Assembly (NCBI RefSeq): GCF_934476685.1
Contig: NZ_CAKSNX010000001.1
Span: 62,001-126,000, forward strand
DNA length: 64,000 bases
Direction of reading: 5' to 3'
Origin: an uncultured Ruminococcus sp.
GTDB lineage: Bacteria > Bacillota > Clostridia > Oscillospirales > Ruminococcaceae
Below the pieces are notes generated by a model that was not told where the DNA came from, did not search any database, and saw nothing but the letters and a program-made list of their open reading frames with translations. Shown in pieces: positions 40,761 to 50,582 of the stretch. Each line of letters begins with the position of its first letter. The stretch's first letter is position 1. The translations under genes were made by a program, and so were the position numbers.

Positions 40761-41465
40761 TCAGCCCCAGCGGCGTTTTTCAAGCACTCTGACCGTAAGG
40801 AAAAGAAATGCCACAACTGCACTCACGAAAAATACTACGTTCGAGAAGTCGAACACTCCGTATGTAAATGAATAATATCTTTCGCCGAATGAAACCTTCT
40901 GAAAGACTGTCTGAACCCAGTCTAAAGGTATAAGATTGCCGATAGTTGTCATAAATGACGCTGCGATAAGTGCAACAAAGCTGATAACTACCGCAACTAT
41001 CTGATTTTCTGTGAATGATGAACAGAATATGCCTATTGCTATATAAGCCGCTCCCACAAGAAGGAGAGCCACGATATTTCCCACAATAACGTTCCAGTCA
41101 GGCTGACCGAATGCGGAAACTACCACAGCCATAACTGCTGTGATCGAAACTGCAATAGCATAGATAAGGAAAGCCGCAAAGAACTTTCCTGCAACGATGC
41201 TGCCCAGACTAATCGGAGCTGTAAGCAGACACTGGTCTGTTTTTGAACGCTTTTCCTCAGAGATCGTTCTCATGGTGAGGATAGGTATAAGCACGATAAC
41301 TATTGTAAGCAGCGAACCGAAAAGCGAATCAAGCTTTGTATATCCGCTGTTAAGGCTGTAATAGGAGAACATTATTCCGCAGTATGCAAAAAACGCAGCT
41401 ATAAATATGTATCCTATCGGAGATGTGAAGTAAGCCTTTACCTCTCTTCTGAAAATCGCTCCCAT
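40761..41465 (-). CDS. ABC transporter permease (GldF-like, ABC-2 type)
   Basis: 234 residues, six helices, opening with IFRREVKAYFTSPIGYIFIA, a hallmark of the GldF/NosY-like ABC-2 permeases, plus MRTISEEKRSKTDQCLLTAP. The ATG overlaps the ATPase stop by one base (TAATG). It works with the ATPase and GldG-like protein. Confidence 0.92.
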   Translation of the reverse strand: MGAIFRREVKAYFTSPIGYIFIAAFFAYCGIMFSYYSLNSGYTKLDSLFGSLLTIVIVLIPILTMRTISEEKRSKTDQCLLTAPISLGSIVAGKFFAAFLIYAIAVSITAVMAVVVSAFGQPDWNVIVGNIVALLLVGAAYIAIGIFCSSFTENQIVAVVISFVALIAASFMTTIGNLIPLDWVQTVFQKVSFGERYYSFTYGVFDFSNVVFFVSAVVAFLFLTVRVLEKRRWG

Positions 41466-42436
41466 TATTCCTCTACCTCCTCATCTGCTGCAAGGGCAGG
41501 GATCTTTTCGCCCATCGTGAGTTTAAGGAAGATATCCTCAAGGGACATTTCGGAGGATCTCAGCTCCAGCATATACCAGCCGTTCTCCGCTATCTTCTTA
41601 AACAGCTCATATCTTATATCCGAACCTTCCTCCGCCTCTATCCTGTAATCGCAGACATTGTTTTTATGCTCAGCGTCGCAGTATACCTTGTCAACGCCGT
41701 CGATACTCTGTATCATTCTCATAACGTTGTCCTTATTTCCGTCTATCTTGCAGATGAACTTATTGTCGCCTGTAAGCTTGTGGGAAAGGTTCTCTTCGGT
41801 ATCGTTTGCGACCACTCTTCCCTCGTTGATAACTACGATCTTATCGCATACCGCCTGCACCTCGGAGAGTATATGTGATGAGAGTATGACCGTATGGTTC
41901 TTACCCAGCTTTCTGATAAGCGTTCTTATCTCGATTATCTGCTTAGGGTCAAGACCTACTGTCGGCTCGTCAAGGATAAGCACCTTCGGGTTTCCCACCA
42001 GCGCCTGTGCAAGACCTACTCTCTGTCTGTAACCTTTTGAAAGGTTCTTGATAAGTCTGTTGTATACGTTGTCGATCTTCACAAGGCTGCATATATCCTG
42101 AAGATGGGATATTTTCGGCAGCTTGCACTTTTTAAGATCGTATATGAAATAGAGATACTCCTTTACAGTCATATCCACATAAAGCGGAGGTATCTCAGGG
42201 AGATAGCCTATCTTCTGCTTTGCCTTTACAGGGTTTTCAAGAATATCTATCCCGTCGATAAGCGCCTTTCCGCTAGTGCTTGAAATATAGCCTGTAAGGA
42301 TATTCATTGTTGTGGACTTACCTGCTCCGTTCGGTCCGAGAAATCCCAGCACTTCGCCGTCCTCAGCCTTGAACGAAACATTATTGACGGCTTTCTTGTC
42401 GCCGTAATGTTTACAAAGGTTTACAACCTCTATCAT
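41465..42436 (-). CDS. ABC transporter ATP-binding protein (GldA-like)
   Basis: 323 residues. Walker A GPNGAGKST, signature LSKGYRQRVGLAQAL, Walker B VLILDEPTVGLDP, switch His in ILSSHILSE, then a C-terminal extension of about 100 residues as in GldA/NosF-type ATPases. AGGAGG precedes the ATG. It starts a four-gene operon with permease, GldG-like and DUF4340 genes, 108 bp after gltX. Confidence 0.94.
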   Translation of the reverse strand: MIEVVNLCKHYGDKKAVNNVSFKAEDGEVLGFLGPNGAGKSTTMNILTGYISSTSGKALIDGIDILENPVKAKQKIGYLPEIPPLYVDMTVKEYLYFIYDLKKCKLPKISHLQDICSLVKIDNVYNRLIKNLSKGYRQRVGLAQALVGNPKVLILDEPTVGLDPKQIIEIRTLIRKLGKNHTVILSSHILSEVQAVCDKIVVINEGRVVANDTEENLSHKLTGDNKFICKIDGNKDNVMRMIQSIDGVDKVYCDAEHKNNVCDYRIEAEEGSDIRYELFKKIAENGWYMLELRSSEMSLEDIFLKLTMGEKIPALAADEEVEE

Positions 42437-42544
42437 TTAATTTTTCCTCCTAACGGGAAATAATTTAGCTTTTTGCCGCTTATAATTCTAAATTATCTAT
42501 GTGAAAGATAAGTGACAGTTTAATGTTTAATGCGAAATTATGTC

Positions 42545-43999
42545 TTAGCTGAGCTTTTCTATTCCCTTTTTAACTCTCTCGATAGTATCCTTTTTGCCGA
42601 TAAGTGCAGCGATCTCGATTCCGCCGCCCGGTGTGAACGCCTTGCCTGATACGGCAACTCTAAGCGGCCAGAGGATTATTCCGTTCTTTACGCCCATTTC
42701 GCCGATAAGAGCGAACAGCTTTTCGTGGATATTCTCTTCTGTCCAGTCAGCCTCGTCTATGCTCTCCAGTACAGGCAGAACAGCCTTCAGGGATCCAAGT
42801 GAATTCTCAGGATTTGTTTTCATCTTCTTATGTGTATAGAGGTCGATAGAATACTCAGGCAGTGCGTCAAGGAAGTCTACCATTTCTGGTATCTCTGTGA
42901 ACAGCTCTGTTCTTGCCTGAAGCAGTGCGGCAACGGCATTAAGGTCGATATCCTCTCTCTTTACGCTCTCCTTGATGTAAGGAACAGCATACTCTGCGAA
43001 CTTCTCAGGTGTAAGTCTTTTAATATACTTTCCGTTTATAGCCTTGAGCTTTACAGGGTCGAATATAGCAGGTGACTTTGAAAGTCCGTGGATATCAAAT
43101 TCCTTGATAAGCTCGTCAAGTGAGAATATCTCTTCCTCGCCCTTTGGCGCCCAGCCCAGCAGAGCGATATAGTTTATAACAGCCTCTTTGAGATATCCCT
43201 TCTTCATAAGATCCTCATATGAAGCGTCGCCGTCACGCTTTGAAAGCTTGTGCTGCTTGTCCTTCATTATATGCTCAACGTGGATATATGTCGGAACTTC
43301 CCAACCGAAAGCCTTGTAAAGCAAGTTGTACTTAGGAGCAGATGCAAGATACTCGTTTCCTCTTACAACGTGTGTGATGCCCATAAGGTGATCGTCAACA
43401 ACGTTTGCAAAGTTATATGTTGGCATTCCGTCTGTCTTTATAAGTATCTGATCGTCAAGAGTAGCGCAGTCAACTGTGATATCGCCGTAAAGCTCATCAT
43501 GGAAAGTAACCTCGCCCTCCAGCGGGATCTTCTGTCTGATAACGTAAGGTACGCCTGCGTCAAGCTTTGCCTTTATCTCCTCAGCAGGAAGATCACGGCA
43601 ATGTCTGTCATACATAGGAGCGATACCGCTTGCCTCCTGAATAGCTTTCAGCTCTTCAAGTCTTTCCTTGTCGCAGAAGCAGTAGTAAGCCTCGCCCTTT
43701 TCAACAAGCTCCTCAGCATATTTCTTGAACATACCCATTCTTTCCGACTGGATATAAGGACCGACAGGACCGCCTATATCAGGACCTTCGTCCCAGTTGA
43801 GTCCGCACTCTTTAAGAGTTTTGTAAATTACCTCAGTAGCACCCTCTACATAACGTCCCTGATCCGTATCCTCTATTCTGAGGATAAAATCTCCGCCGTT
43901 CTGCTTTGCGATAAGATATGTGAACAGCGCTGTTCTGAGGTTTCCGATATGCATATAGCCTGTCGGGCTTGGCGCAAATCTGGTTCTTACTTTATTCAT
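42545..43999 (-). CDS. gltX: Glutamyl-tRNA synthetase
   Basis: 484 residues, class I. The HIGH-type motif is APSPTGYMHIGNLRTALF and the KMSKS-type is HKLSKRDGD. The start at 43999 follows AAAGGAC; six codons upstream to 44017 are not conserved. It charges tRNA-Glu and, in many Firmicutes, tRNA-Gln for later amidation. It follows ribF by 39 bp and may be the end of the rimP-nusA-infB transcript. Confidence 0.97.
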   Translation of the reverse strand: MNKVRTRFAPSPTGYMHIGNLRTALFTYLIAKQNGGDFILRIEDTDQGRYVEGATEVIYKTLKECGLNWDEGPDIGGPVGPYIQSERMGMFKKYAEELVEKGEAYYCFCDKERLEELKAIQEASGIAPMYDRHCRDLPAEEIKAKLDAGVPYVIRQKIPLEGEVTFHDELYGDITVDCATLDDQILIKTDGMPTYNFANVVDDHLMGITHVVRGNEYLASAPKYNLLYKAFGWEVPTYIHVEHIMKDKQHKLSKRDGDASYEDLMKKGYLKEAVINYIALLGWAPKGEEEIFSLDELIKEFDIHGLSKSPAIFDPVKLKAINGKYIKRLTPEKFAEYAVPYIKESVKREDIDLNAVAALLQARTELFTEIPEMVDFLDALPEYSIDLYTHKKMKTNPENSLGSLKAVLPVLESIDEADWTEENIHEKLFALIGEMGVKNGIILWPLRVAVSGKAFTPGGGIEIAALIGKKDTIERVKKGIEKLS

Positions 44000-44038
44000 T
44001 GATATCTGTCCTTTCAAATTTTTTATTTTATATTTTCA

Positions 44039-44992
44039 TTATTTTTCAGCCTTATAGTACCTTGCTGTAAATTCCGTATCTGCGGCTATCTGTTCTTTGA
44101 GCTTGTCAAAGCTTTCAAACTTCCTCTCCGCCCTTACGAAATATTCGGGGTAAAGGGTGACAGTCCTGCCGTAGAGGTCGCCGCTGAAATCAAGGATATA
44201 CGTTTCCGCCAGCGGTGAAAGCCCGCTCTGAACGGTCGGCTTTATGCCTATGTTGGTAACGCCGAAATAGGTTTCCTCACCGATCTTCACCCTTGAACAG
44301 TAAACTCCAAATTTCGGCAGCACCGATGATTCGGGTATCTTCTGATTTATAGTAGGGAAGTTCCATGTCCTGCCCAGTTCGTTGCCGTGCCTTACTGTCT
44401 GAGTATAGCCGAACTGATATCCCAGCAGAGCATTTGCCTTTCCGATATCGCCGTTTTTTATATACTTCCTTATAGCGGTGGAGCTTACCTCTGTGCCGTC
44501 AACGGAAAGCTTGTCCAACGCATAGACTTCTATGCCGTATTTTTTACCAAGCTCTCTGAGGACTTCCACATTCCCCTCAGCTTTTCTGCCGAAACTGAAA
44601 TCCGCTCCGCAGACTGCTGCGGCGCAGCCAAGCTTTTCTTTAAGCACAAGCCTTACGAAATCCTCCGCAGGCATATCCTTGAACATGGAAAAATCGGGGG
44701 AGTAAAGATAATCCGCACCGAGTTTTTCAATATGCTGACGTTTCTGCTCATCGCTAAGCAGCATTTCAAGCCTGCCCTTTGATGTAAGGGAACTGGTTTC
44801 AAAGGTGAAAACAGCCGCTTTCAGCCTGCCGCCGCTATCATTTTTAAGTCTTACCGCTTTTTCGATAACGAGCCTGTGACCGAGGTGAACTCCGTCGAAA
44901 AGTCCCATTGCGCAGACCGTTTTAAATTTATTGTTTTCAGAGATATTATCCTTATCCGAAAGTAAAATCAAAATATCCCTCCATAGATCCAT
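44039..44992 (-). CDS. ribF: Bifunctional riboflavin kinase/FAD synthetase
   Basis: 317 residues. The N-terminal adenylyltransferase domain has AMGLFDGVHLGHR and GADFSFGRKAEG; the C-terminal flavokinase domain has LGRTWNFPTINQ, FGVTNIGIKPTV and the usual ETYILDFSGDLYG. It makes FMN and FAD. It lies 6 bp after truB, the usual position in infB operons. Confidence 0.95.
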   Translation of the reverse strand: MDLWRDILILLSDKDNISENNKFKTVCAMGLFDGVHLGHRLVIEKAVRLKNDSGGRLKAAVFTFETSSLTSKGRLEMLLSDEQKRQHIEKLGADYLYSPDFSMFKDMPAEDFVRLVLKEKLGCAAAVCGADFSFGRKAEGNVEVLRELGKKYGIEVYALDKLSVDGTEVSSTAIRKYIKNGDIGKANALLGYQFGYTQTVRHGNELGRTWNFPTINQKIPESSVLPKFGVYCSRVKIGEETYFGVTNIGIKPTVQSGLSPLAETYILDFSGDLYGRTVTLYPEYFVRAERKFESFDKLKEQIAADTEFTARYYKAEK

Positions 44993-44998
44993 TGCTTT

Positions 44999-45895
44999 TC
45001 AGCGCAGATTTTTCATACTGCGGAACTCTTCTCCGCAGAAATGACCTGTGCCGATAAATTCCCCGTCAGAGCCGTAAACTCTGTATATCTTATCATCGGG
45101 AACACTCTTTCCCACCTGTGACGGTCTTAGTTTTACTCCGTTTCGGTAAAGTCCCGTTATACGCTGGGAAAGGTCTATCCTTTCATAGTCCTCAAACGCT
45201 CTGTCTGCGGGGATAATGATATCTTCTGCTTTTCCTCCGTCACATATTTCGGCTATCTGCTCTATCGTATAGCAATCCTCAGCTTTGCAGCCGCCCGAAT
45301 ATGTTCTCACCAGCGAGGTCATTGCAGCGCCTGTGCCGACAGCATCGCCGATATCATTTATTATTGTGCGTATATATGTACCCTTGTGACATTTCACATA
45401 CATTTTTCCGCTGCGTGTTTTCTCGTCATACTCTGTGATGTCGATGCTTTCAACGAAAATGGGACGTGGCTCACGCTCCACGGTCTTTCCCTCTCTTGCA
45501 AGCTCATACAGCTTTTTTCCGCCGACCTTTACAGCGGAATACATGGGCGGTATCTGCATTATCTCCCCCACAAAGCGCTGTGCTGCGGCTTTAAGGGTTT
45601 CAGCACTGACCGCTCCTGCGTTTTCGGATAGCACCTTGCCTGTGGTATCCTGAGTATCTGTCGTTACACCGAGAACAAAGCCAGCCTCATACTCCTTGCG
45701 TCTGTCGGGGATAATATCGCAGGCTTTTGTTGCCTTTCCCACAAAGACAGGCAGCACGCCCTCAGCCATAGGGTCAAGCGTTCCGCCGTGACCAAGCTTT
45801 TTCATATGGAGTATCCCTCTCAGCTTAGCCACAACGTCAAAAGATGTCCAGCCCTGCTCTTTATACACAGGGATAATGCCGTTGAGTTCCGCCAT
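44999..45895 (-). CDS. truB: tRNA pseudouridine(55) synthase TruB
   Basis: 298 residues. The catalytic motif is KLGHGGTLDPMAEGVLPV with the nucleophilic Asp, followed by KGTYIRTIINDIGDAVG. It makes pseudouridine 55 in the T-loop of tRNAs. The start at 45895 overlaps the nrnA stop (TAATG); an ATG three codons upstream is possible. Confidence 0.95.
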   Translation of the reverse strand: MAELNGIIPVYKEQGWTSFDVVAKLRGILHMKKLGHGGTLDPMAEGVLPVFVGKATKACDIIPDRRKEYEAGFVLGVTTDTQDTTGKVLSENAGAVSAETLKAAAQRFVGEIMQIPPMYSAVKVGGKKLYELAREGKTVEREPRPIFVESIDITEYDEKTRSGKMYVKCHKGTYIRTIINDIGDAVGTGAAMTSLVRTYSGGCKAEDCYTIEQIAEICDGGKAEDIIIPADRAFEDYERIDLSQRITGLYRNGVKLRPSQVGKSVPDDKIYRVYGSDGEFIGTGHFCGEEFRSMKNLR

Positions 45896-46848
45896 TATCC
45901 GCATACCTTTCCGACTTCTTCAAGAAGCTTTGCCTTTACTTCGTCAAGGCTGCCGTGTATCTCACAGCCTGCGGCTCTTATATGTCCGCCGCCGTTGAAC
46001 TGCTGACAGAACGCAGATGCGTCTATCTCTTCGGTAGTTCTTACGGATATCTTATACACATTCTCGTGGCGTTCCTTTACGGTTATGCCTATTCTTACGC
46101 CCTCAACAGACAGCGGTATAGATGCAAGCCCGTCGAACTCGGCAGGGTCTACTCCGCATTCCTCCATAAGCTTTTTGGTAAGAACTATCATTGAACACTT
46201 TCCGTCAAAGAAATATTCCATTTTGCTTATGACAGTCTGCTCGACAGCTATCCTGCCCCTGCTCTTTACATCGAACATTTTTCTGTTGACAACAGAAAAA
46301 TCTATATTGTAAGCCATAAGCTCTGCGCAGGCGATATGCGCCGCAGGTGTTGTGTTTTCATACTTGAAACAGCCTGTGTCTGTTGCTATGCCTGTATAAA
46401 GGCACTTTGCGATGATATCGGATATCTCCATACCCGAATATCTGAATATCTGATACATTATAAGCGCTGCGGCAGACGCTTTTGCGTCAACATAAGTCTG
46501 CTTTGCAAAAGCCTTGTTTGAGATGTGGTGATCTATGCAGAGATCGACCGTCCCCTCCTGCTGATACTGAGCAAGCCCGCTGCCGATAAGCTGCGGATCT
46601 GCGATATCCACCGCTATAACGTACTGTATATCAAATTCCTGCGGAGTATACTCTTCATACATAAAACTGTATCTGTCGGGAAAACTGTCTGAATTTACGA
46701 CATTTGCTTTTTTGCCCATATTTCTGAGGAAATAGCAAAGCGCAAAACCTGTTCCCAAAGTATCTCCGTCGGGACTTTTGTGTGTGAGAATAAGAAAGTT
46801 GTCATTCTCCTTGAAAATATTTATAATATCACGAAATTCCAATACCAT
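45895..46848 (-). CDS. nrnA: DHH-family bifunctional oligoribonuclease/PAP phosphatase NrnA
   Basis: 317 residues. DHH motifs: THKSPDGDTLGTG, AVDIADP, CIDHHISN; the DHHA1 domain ends with FNGGGHIRAAGCEI. NrnA degrades short RNA oligomers and dephosphorylates 3'-phosphoadenosine 5'-phosphate. The ATG at 46848 follows AAAGG; a GTG directly before it is an alternative. It is between rbfA and truB, as in many Firmicutes. Confidence 0.94.
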   Translation of the reverse strand: MVLEFRDIINIFKENDNFLILTHKSPDGDTLGTGFALCYFLRNMGKKANVVNSDSFPDRYSFMYEEYTPQEFDIQYVIAVDIADPQLIGSGLAQYQQEGTVDLCIDHHISNKAFAKQTYVDAKASAAALIMYQIFRYSGMEISDIIAKCLYTGIATDTGCFKYENTTPAAHIACAELMAYNIDFSVVNRKMFDVKSRGRIAVEQTVISKMEYFFDGKCSMIVLTKKLMEECGVDPAEFDGLASIPLSVEGVRIGITVKERHENVYKISVRTTEEIDASAFCQQFNGGGHIRAAGCEIHGSLDEVKAKLLEEVGKVCG

Positions 46849-46885
46849 CACTGCCTTTCTGCGAATGTGAAAAACGCTGAAAACA

Positions 46886-47296
46886 TTACTGCATATCTTC
46901 TTTATCTTCTATATCTTCCGAACCGTCCTCAGCATCTTCATCAGACGGTTCATCCTTTATTATCTCTCTGAGCTTTCTTGTTATCTCAGCTGAATGTTCA
47001 ATAGAATTGTCAGCCACGAATTTAAGCTCAGGGCATTTTTTCAGCTTCAGCACATTTGAAATTTCTCTTTTAAGATAGCCTGTGGCAGACTCAAAACCCT
47101 TTACAGCCTCCTTAGCCTTTTCATAGCCTTCAAAGCTGGATATATACACCTTGCAGTAAGAGCCGTCGTTCGCTACATCGCATCTTACCACAGTAAGCAT
47201 CTCTCCGCCGTGTATGCGTGGGTCTTTGAGATCTCTCATTTTGCCCGAAATTATTCTTCTTATATCCTCGGACATTCTGCCTGCTCTGTATCCCAT
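46886..47296 (-). CDS. rbfA: Ribosome-binding factor A
   Basis: 136 residues, a KH-like fold protein with RMSEDIRRIISGKMRDLKDP at the N-terminus and the acidic C-terminal tail seen in several Firmicutes. It binds the 30S subunit during 16S rRNA maturation. It follows infB by 45 bp. Confidence 0.94.
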   Translation of the reverse strand: MGYRAGRMSEDIRRIISGKMRDLKDPRIHGGEMLTVVRCDVANDGSYCKVYISSFEGYEKAKEAVKGFESATGYLKREISNVLKLKKCPELKFVADNSIEHSAEITRKLREIIKDEPSDEDAEDGSEDIEDKEDMQ

Positions 47297-47341
47297 ACCG
47301 CTGCCTCCTGTTTTTTATTGATATATTGATATCTTGATCTC

Positions 47342-49921
47342 TTAATCTCTGTATTCTTCCATTATATATCCTTCAAGGATATCTCCTACCTTGATGTCAG
47401 AGAACTTTTCAAGAGTGATACCGCACTCAAAGCCTGCGGCAACCTCCTTTGCGTCATCCTTAAATCTCTTGAGTGATGACATCTTGTCGTCTGCAATGAT
47501 TATACCGTCACGAACAACTCTGATAAGGTCGTTTCTGCCGATCTTTCCGTCAAGTACATATGAACCTGCAACTGTTCCGACATTTGAGATCTTATAGGTC
47601 TGTCTTACCTCAACTCTTGCAGTATCGACTTCTCTGTACTTAGGAGCGAGCATACCCTTCATAGCGTCTGTGATCTCTTCGATCGCATCATAAATAATTC
47701 TGTAAAGTCTTATCTCAACGCCGCTCTGCTCAGCATTAGCCTTTGCAACAGGGTCAGGTCTTACGTTAAATCCTACGATGATAGCATTCGACGCATTAGC
47801 AAGCATAACGTCGCTCTCTGAAACTGCGCCTACGCCGCCGTGGATAACTCTTACTCTTACCTCTTCGTTGGATATCTTTTCAAGTGACTGCTTTACAGCC
47901 TCAACAGAACCCTGTACGTCAGCCTTTACAATGATAGGAAGTTCCTTCATCTCACCCTCAGAGATCTGTGCGAACAGATTGTCAAGAGTTACCTTCTGAT
48001 ACTGCTGGAATACCTCTTCCTTAGCCTCATGCTTTCTCTGCTCAACAAGCTCTCTTGCAAGCTTTTCGTCCTCGACCGCATTGAATGTATCACCTGCGCT
48101 CGGAACTTCGCTCAGACCTGTTATCTCAACAGGTGTTGACGGACCAGCCTTCTGGATAGGCTTTCCTGTGTGACCTGTCATTGTTCTTACACGTCCCACT
48201 GATGTGCCTGCGATGATAACATCGCCGTTCTTAAGAGTACCGTTCTGTACAAGAAGTGTTGCAACAGGACCTTTGCCCTTATCAAGTCTGGCTTCGATAA
48301 CTGCGCCCTTTGCAAGTCTGTTAGGATTTGCCTTAAGCTCCTTTACCTCAGCCACAAGCAGAACGTTCTCCAGCAGTTCGTCAATGCCCATACCTGTCTT
48401 TGCGGAAACAGGAACAGCGATAACATCTCCGCCCCATTCTTCAACAACAAGCTCATGTTCTGTAAGCTGCTGCTTAACTCTGTCTGGGTCTGCGCCTTCC
48501 TTATCCATTTTGTTGATAGCAACGATAATGGAAACTCCCGCAGCCTTTGCGTGGTTGATGGATTCTATTGTCTGAGGCATGATACCGTCATCAGCCGCTA
48601 CAACAAGTATAGCTATATCTGTGATATTTGCGCCTCTTGCTCTCATTGAAGTGAACGCCTCGTGTCCTGGAGTATCAAGGAAAGTGATCTTCTGACCGTT
48701 GTAATTTACCTGATAAGCACCGATATGCTGTGTGATACCGCCTGCCTCTCCGTCTGCAACATTTGCGTTTCTTATTCTGTCGAGGATAGAAGTCTTACCG
48801 TGGTCAACGTGTCCCATAACAACAACGACAGGGCATCTTGGTTCAAGGCTTTCAGGAGCGTCCTCTTCGTCCTCGATAAGTCTTTCTTCAATAGTAACGA
48901 CAACTTCCTTTTCTACCTTTGCTCCCAGCTCATCAGCGACCAGTGACGCTGTATCGAAGTCGATGACCTCGTTGATAGACGCCATTACGCCCAGACCCAT
49001 AAGCTTCTTGATGACTTCGGTAGCTGTTACCTTGAGTCTTGAAGCAAGCTCTGAAACAACGATCTCGTCAGGTATCATTACCTTGAGCTGCTGCTTTCTT
49101 GCCTTTTCTAGAGCAAGTCTGTTGAGCTTATCCTGCTCACTTTCTCTCTTGTGGGAATGCTGCTGCTTTTTATACTGCTGTGACTTCTGTGTTATCTTCT
49201 GTTTCTTCTGGAAGTTATCCTTTGTCTTGCCCTGCTTAGCGTTGGCAAGGTTGTCATACTTTTCGTTGTACTTATCAAGCTCTACATAGCTTCCTCTTGT
49301 GTCGATAGTTCTTCTGCCGCTGAAGTTATCTGAATCCTCAGAGATAGTATATCCCTTTTCGTCCTTTGAACCGCCTGAGAATCCGCCGAGCTGCTGCTTG
49401 ATGCCATGCTCTTTCTTCTTTGCAGCTTCCTTTTTCTTTTCATTTCTTTCGTTTCTTTCAGGCTTATCCTGCTCTTCCTTGACTTCCTTAACTTCCTTCT
49501 TCTCAGCCTTAGGAGCAGGAGTCTGTTCAGCCTTTGGTGCAGGAGCTTTTTCTGCCTTTGGCTTTTCCTCAGTCTTTACGTTCTTTTCAGCCTTTACAGT
49601 TTTCTCTGCCTTTTCTGTCTTTGCATTCTCCTTCTTAGGAGCAGACTTCTTTTCTTTTGCCTTTTCAGCCGCAGGCTTTTCTGCTGCCTTAGGCTCTTCC
49701 GGCTTTTTATTATTTGCAAAATACTCGTTAAAATTCTCTACCTGATTGTTCTGTGTGTAATATTCAAAAACATATGACACTTCTTCAGGCAGGAGAGCCG
49801 CCTGAGTCTTTCTTGTTTCGCCGTCGAACTTTTCCAGACACTCGATTATATCGCTGCTGTTCAGCTTAAGATCCTTTGCAAGCTCGTTAAGCTTGATCTT
49901 CTTCACACTCTTATTACTCAT
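47342..49921 (-). CDS. infB: Translation initiation factor IF-2
   Basis: 859 residues. An N-terminal IF2-N domain is followed by a long Lys/Ala/Glu/Pro-rich low-complexity stretch (about residues 70-160), a second IF2-N domain, the GTPase core (VVMGHVDHGKTS, GGITQHIGAY, DTPGHEAF, NKMDKEGADP) and the fMet-tRNA-binding C-terminus. It recruits initiator tRNA. It lies 28 bp after ylxQ. Confidence 0.97.
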   Translation of the reverse strand: MSNKSVKKIKLNELAKDLKLNSSDIIECLEKFDGETRKTQAALLPEEVSYVFEYYTQNNQVENFNEYFANNKKPEEPKAAEKPAAEKAKEKKSAPKKENAKTEKAEKTVKAEKNVKTEEKPKAEKAPAPKAEQTPAPKAEKKEVKEVKEEQDKPERNERNEKKKEAAKKKEHGIKQQLGGFSGGSKDEKGYTISEDSDNFSGRRTIDTRGSYVELDKYNEKYDNLANAKQGKTKDNFQKKQKITQKSQQYKKQQHSHKRESEQDKLNRLALEKARKQQLKVMIPDEIVVSELASRLKVTATEVIKKLMGLGVMASINEVIDFDTASLVADELGAKVEKEVVVTIEERLIEDEEDAPESLEPRCPVVVVMGHVDHGKTSILDRIRNANVADGEAGGITQHIGAYQVNYNGQKITFLDTPGHEAFTSMRARGANITDIAILVVAADDGIMPQTIESINHAKAAGVSIIVAINKMDKEGADPDRVKQQLTEHELVVEEWGGDVIAVPVSAKTGMGIDELLENVLLVAEVKELKANPNRLAKGAVIEARLDKGKGPVATLLVQNGTLKNGDVIIAGTSVGRVRTMTGHTGKPIQKAGPSTPVEITGLSEVPSAGDTFNAVEDEKLARELVEQRKHEAKEEVFQQYQKVTLDNLFAQISEGEMKELPIIVKADVQGSVEAVKQSLEKISNEEVRVRVIHGGVGAVSESDVMLANASNAIIVGFNVRPDPVAKANAEQSGVEIRLYRIIYDAIEEITDAMKGMLAPKYREVDTARVEVRQTYKISNVGTVAGSYVLDGKIGRNDLIRVVRDGIIIADDKMSSLKRFKDDAKEVAAGFECGITLEKFSDIKVGDILEGYIMEEYRD

Positions 49922-49949
49922 AGGCTGTATATCCTCCTTGACGCTTCAA

Positions 49950-50318
49950 TTATATTCCGCCGTAAAACTCGTTTTCATCTATCTGGATCTCTTCAAGTCC
50001 CTTTACGCACGACTTTGCAAATCCGCCGTCGGTCATTGCCACAACGCCTGTGCGCTTTCCTATGCCGTTTCCGACTTCGTCCATATCCACTCCCAGCGCA
50101 TACAGCTTTACGCCGTATCTTGCGCAGGAGAACTTGACTTCTTTAAGGGACTTCGGGGAAAGGTCGCTTGCTGTGAATACAGCCTTTGCTGTACCTGTAC
50201 GGCACGCTTCCTTGACCATATCCATTCCCATGACCAGCTTTCCCGCTTTTCTGCACATGGAGATAAGACCGAGCTTGTTATTCGGCTTATTTGATTTTTC
50301 TGCCTTATTCGCCGCCAT
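49950..50318 (-). CDS. ylxQ: L7Ae-family RNA-binding protein YlxQ
   Basis: 122 residues with an L7Ae/L30e/S12e fold: LGLISMCRKAGKLVMGMD, AVFTASDLSPKS and a central hydrophobic strand. It overlaps ylxR by 14 bp. Homologues in nusA-infB operons bind RNA kink-turn-like structures; the exact role is not settled. Confidence 0.9.
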   Translation of the reverse strand: MAANKAEKSNKPNNKLGLISMCRKAGKLVMGMDMVKEACRTGTAKAVFTASDLSPKSLKEVKFSCARYGVKLYALGVDMDEVGNGIGKRTGVVAMTDGGFAKSCVKGLEEIQIDENEFYGGI

Positions 50319-50577
50319 TTTTCAGTTCCTCCTCCATACTGTCATATATCTCATCGCTTATTTTACATGAAAAGCTTTTTTCAAGCCTCCGTGCCTTTCT
50401 CGCCTTTGCAAGACATTCTGCGCTGCGGCAGATATAAGCTCCTCTGCCCGCCTTTTTGCCTGTAAGGTCAAGTGATATATCGCCCTCTTTCGGCTTCACT
50501 ACCCTGACAAGCTCCTTCTTAGGCTTCATTTCACCGCAGCCAAGGCACATTCTCATTGGTATCTTTTTCGTTTTCAT
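50305..50577 (-). CDS. ylxR: YlxR (DUF448) family nucleic-acid-binding protein
   Basis: 90 residues with the family motif RMCLGCGEMKPKKELVRVV and GRGAYICRSAECL. YlxR proteins bind RNA and are encoded between nusA and infB in most Firmicutes. It starts 5 bp after the nusA stop. Confidence 0.93.
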   Translation of the reverse strand: MKTKKIPMRMCLGCGEMKPKKELVRVVKPKEGDISLDLTGKKAGRGAYICRSAECLAKARKARRLEKSFSCKISDEIYDSMEEELKNGGE

Positions 50578-50582
50578 AATAA

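Noticed and set aside
49299..49777. Plus-strand Phe/Ser/Leu-rich frames of 123-148 residues that look like membrane proteins
   Set aside because: They are the complement of the Lys/Ala/Glu-rich linker of IF-2.
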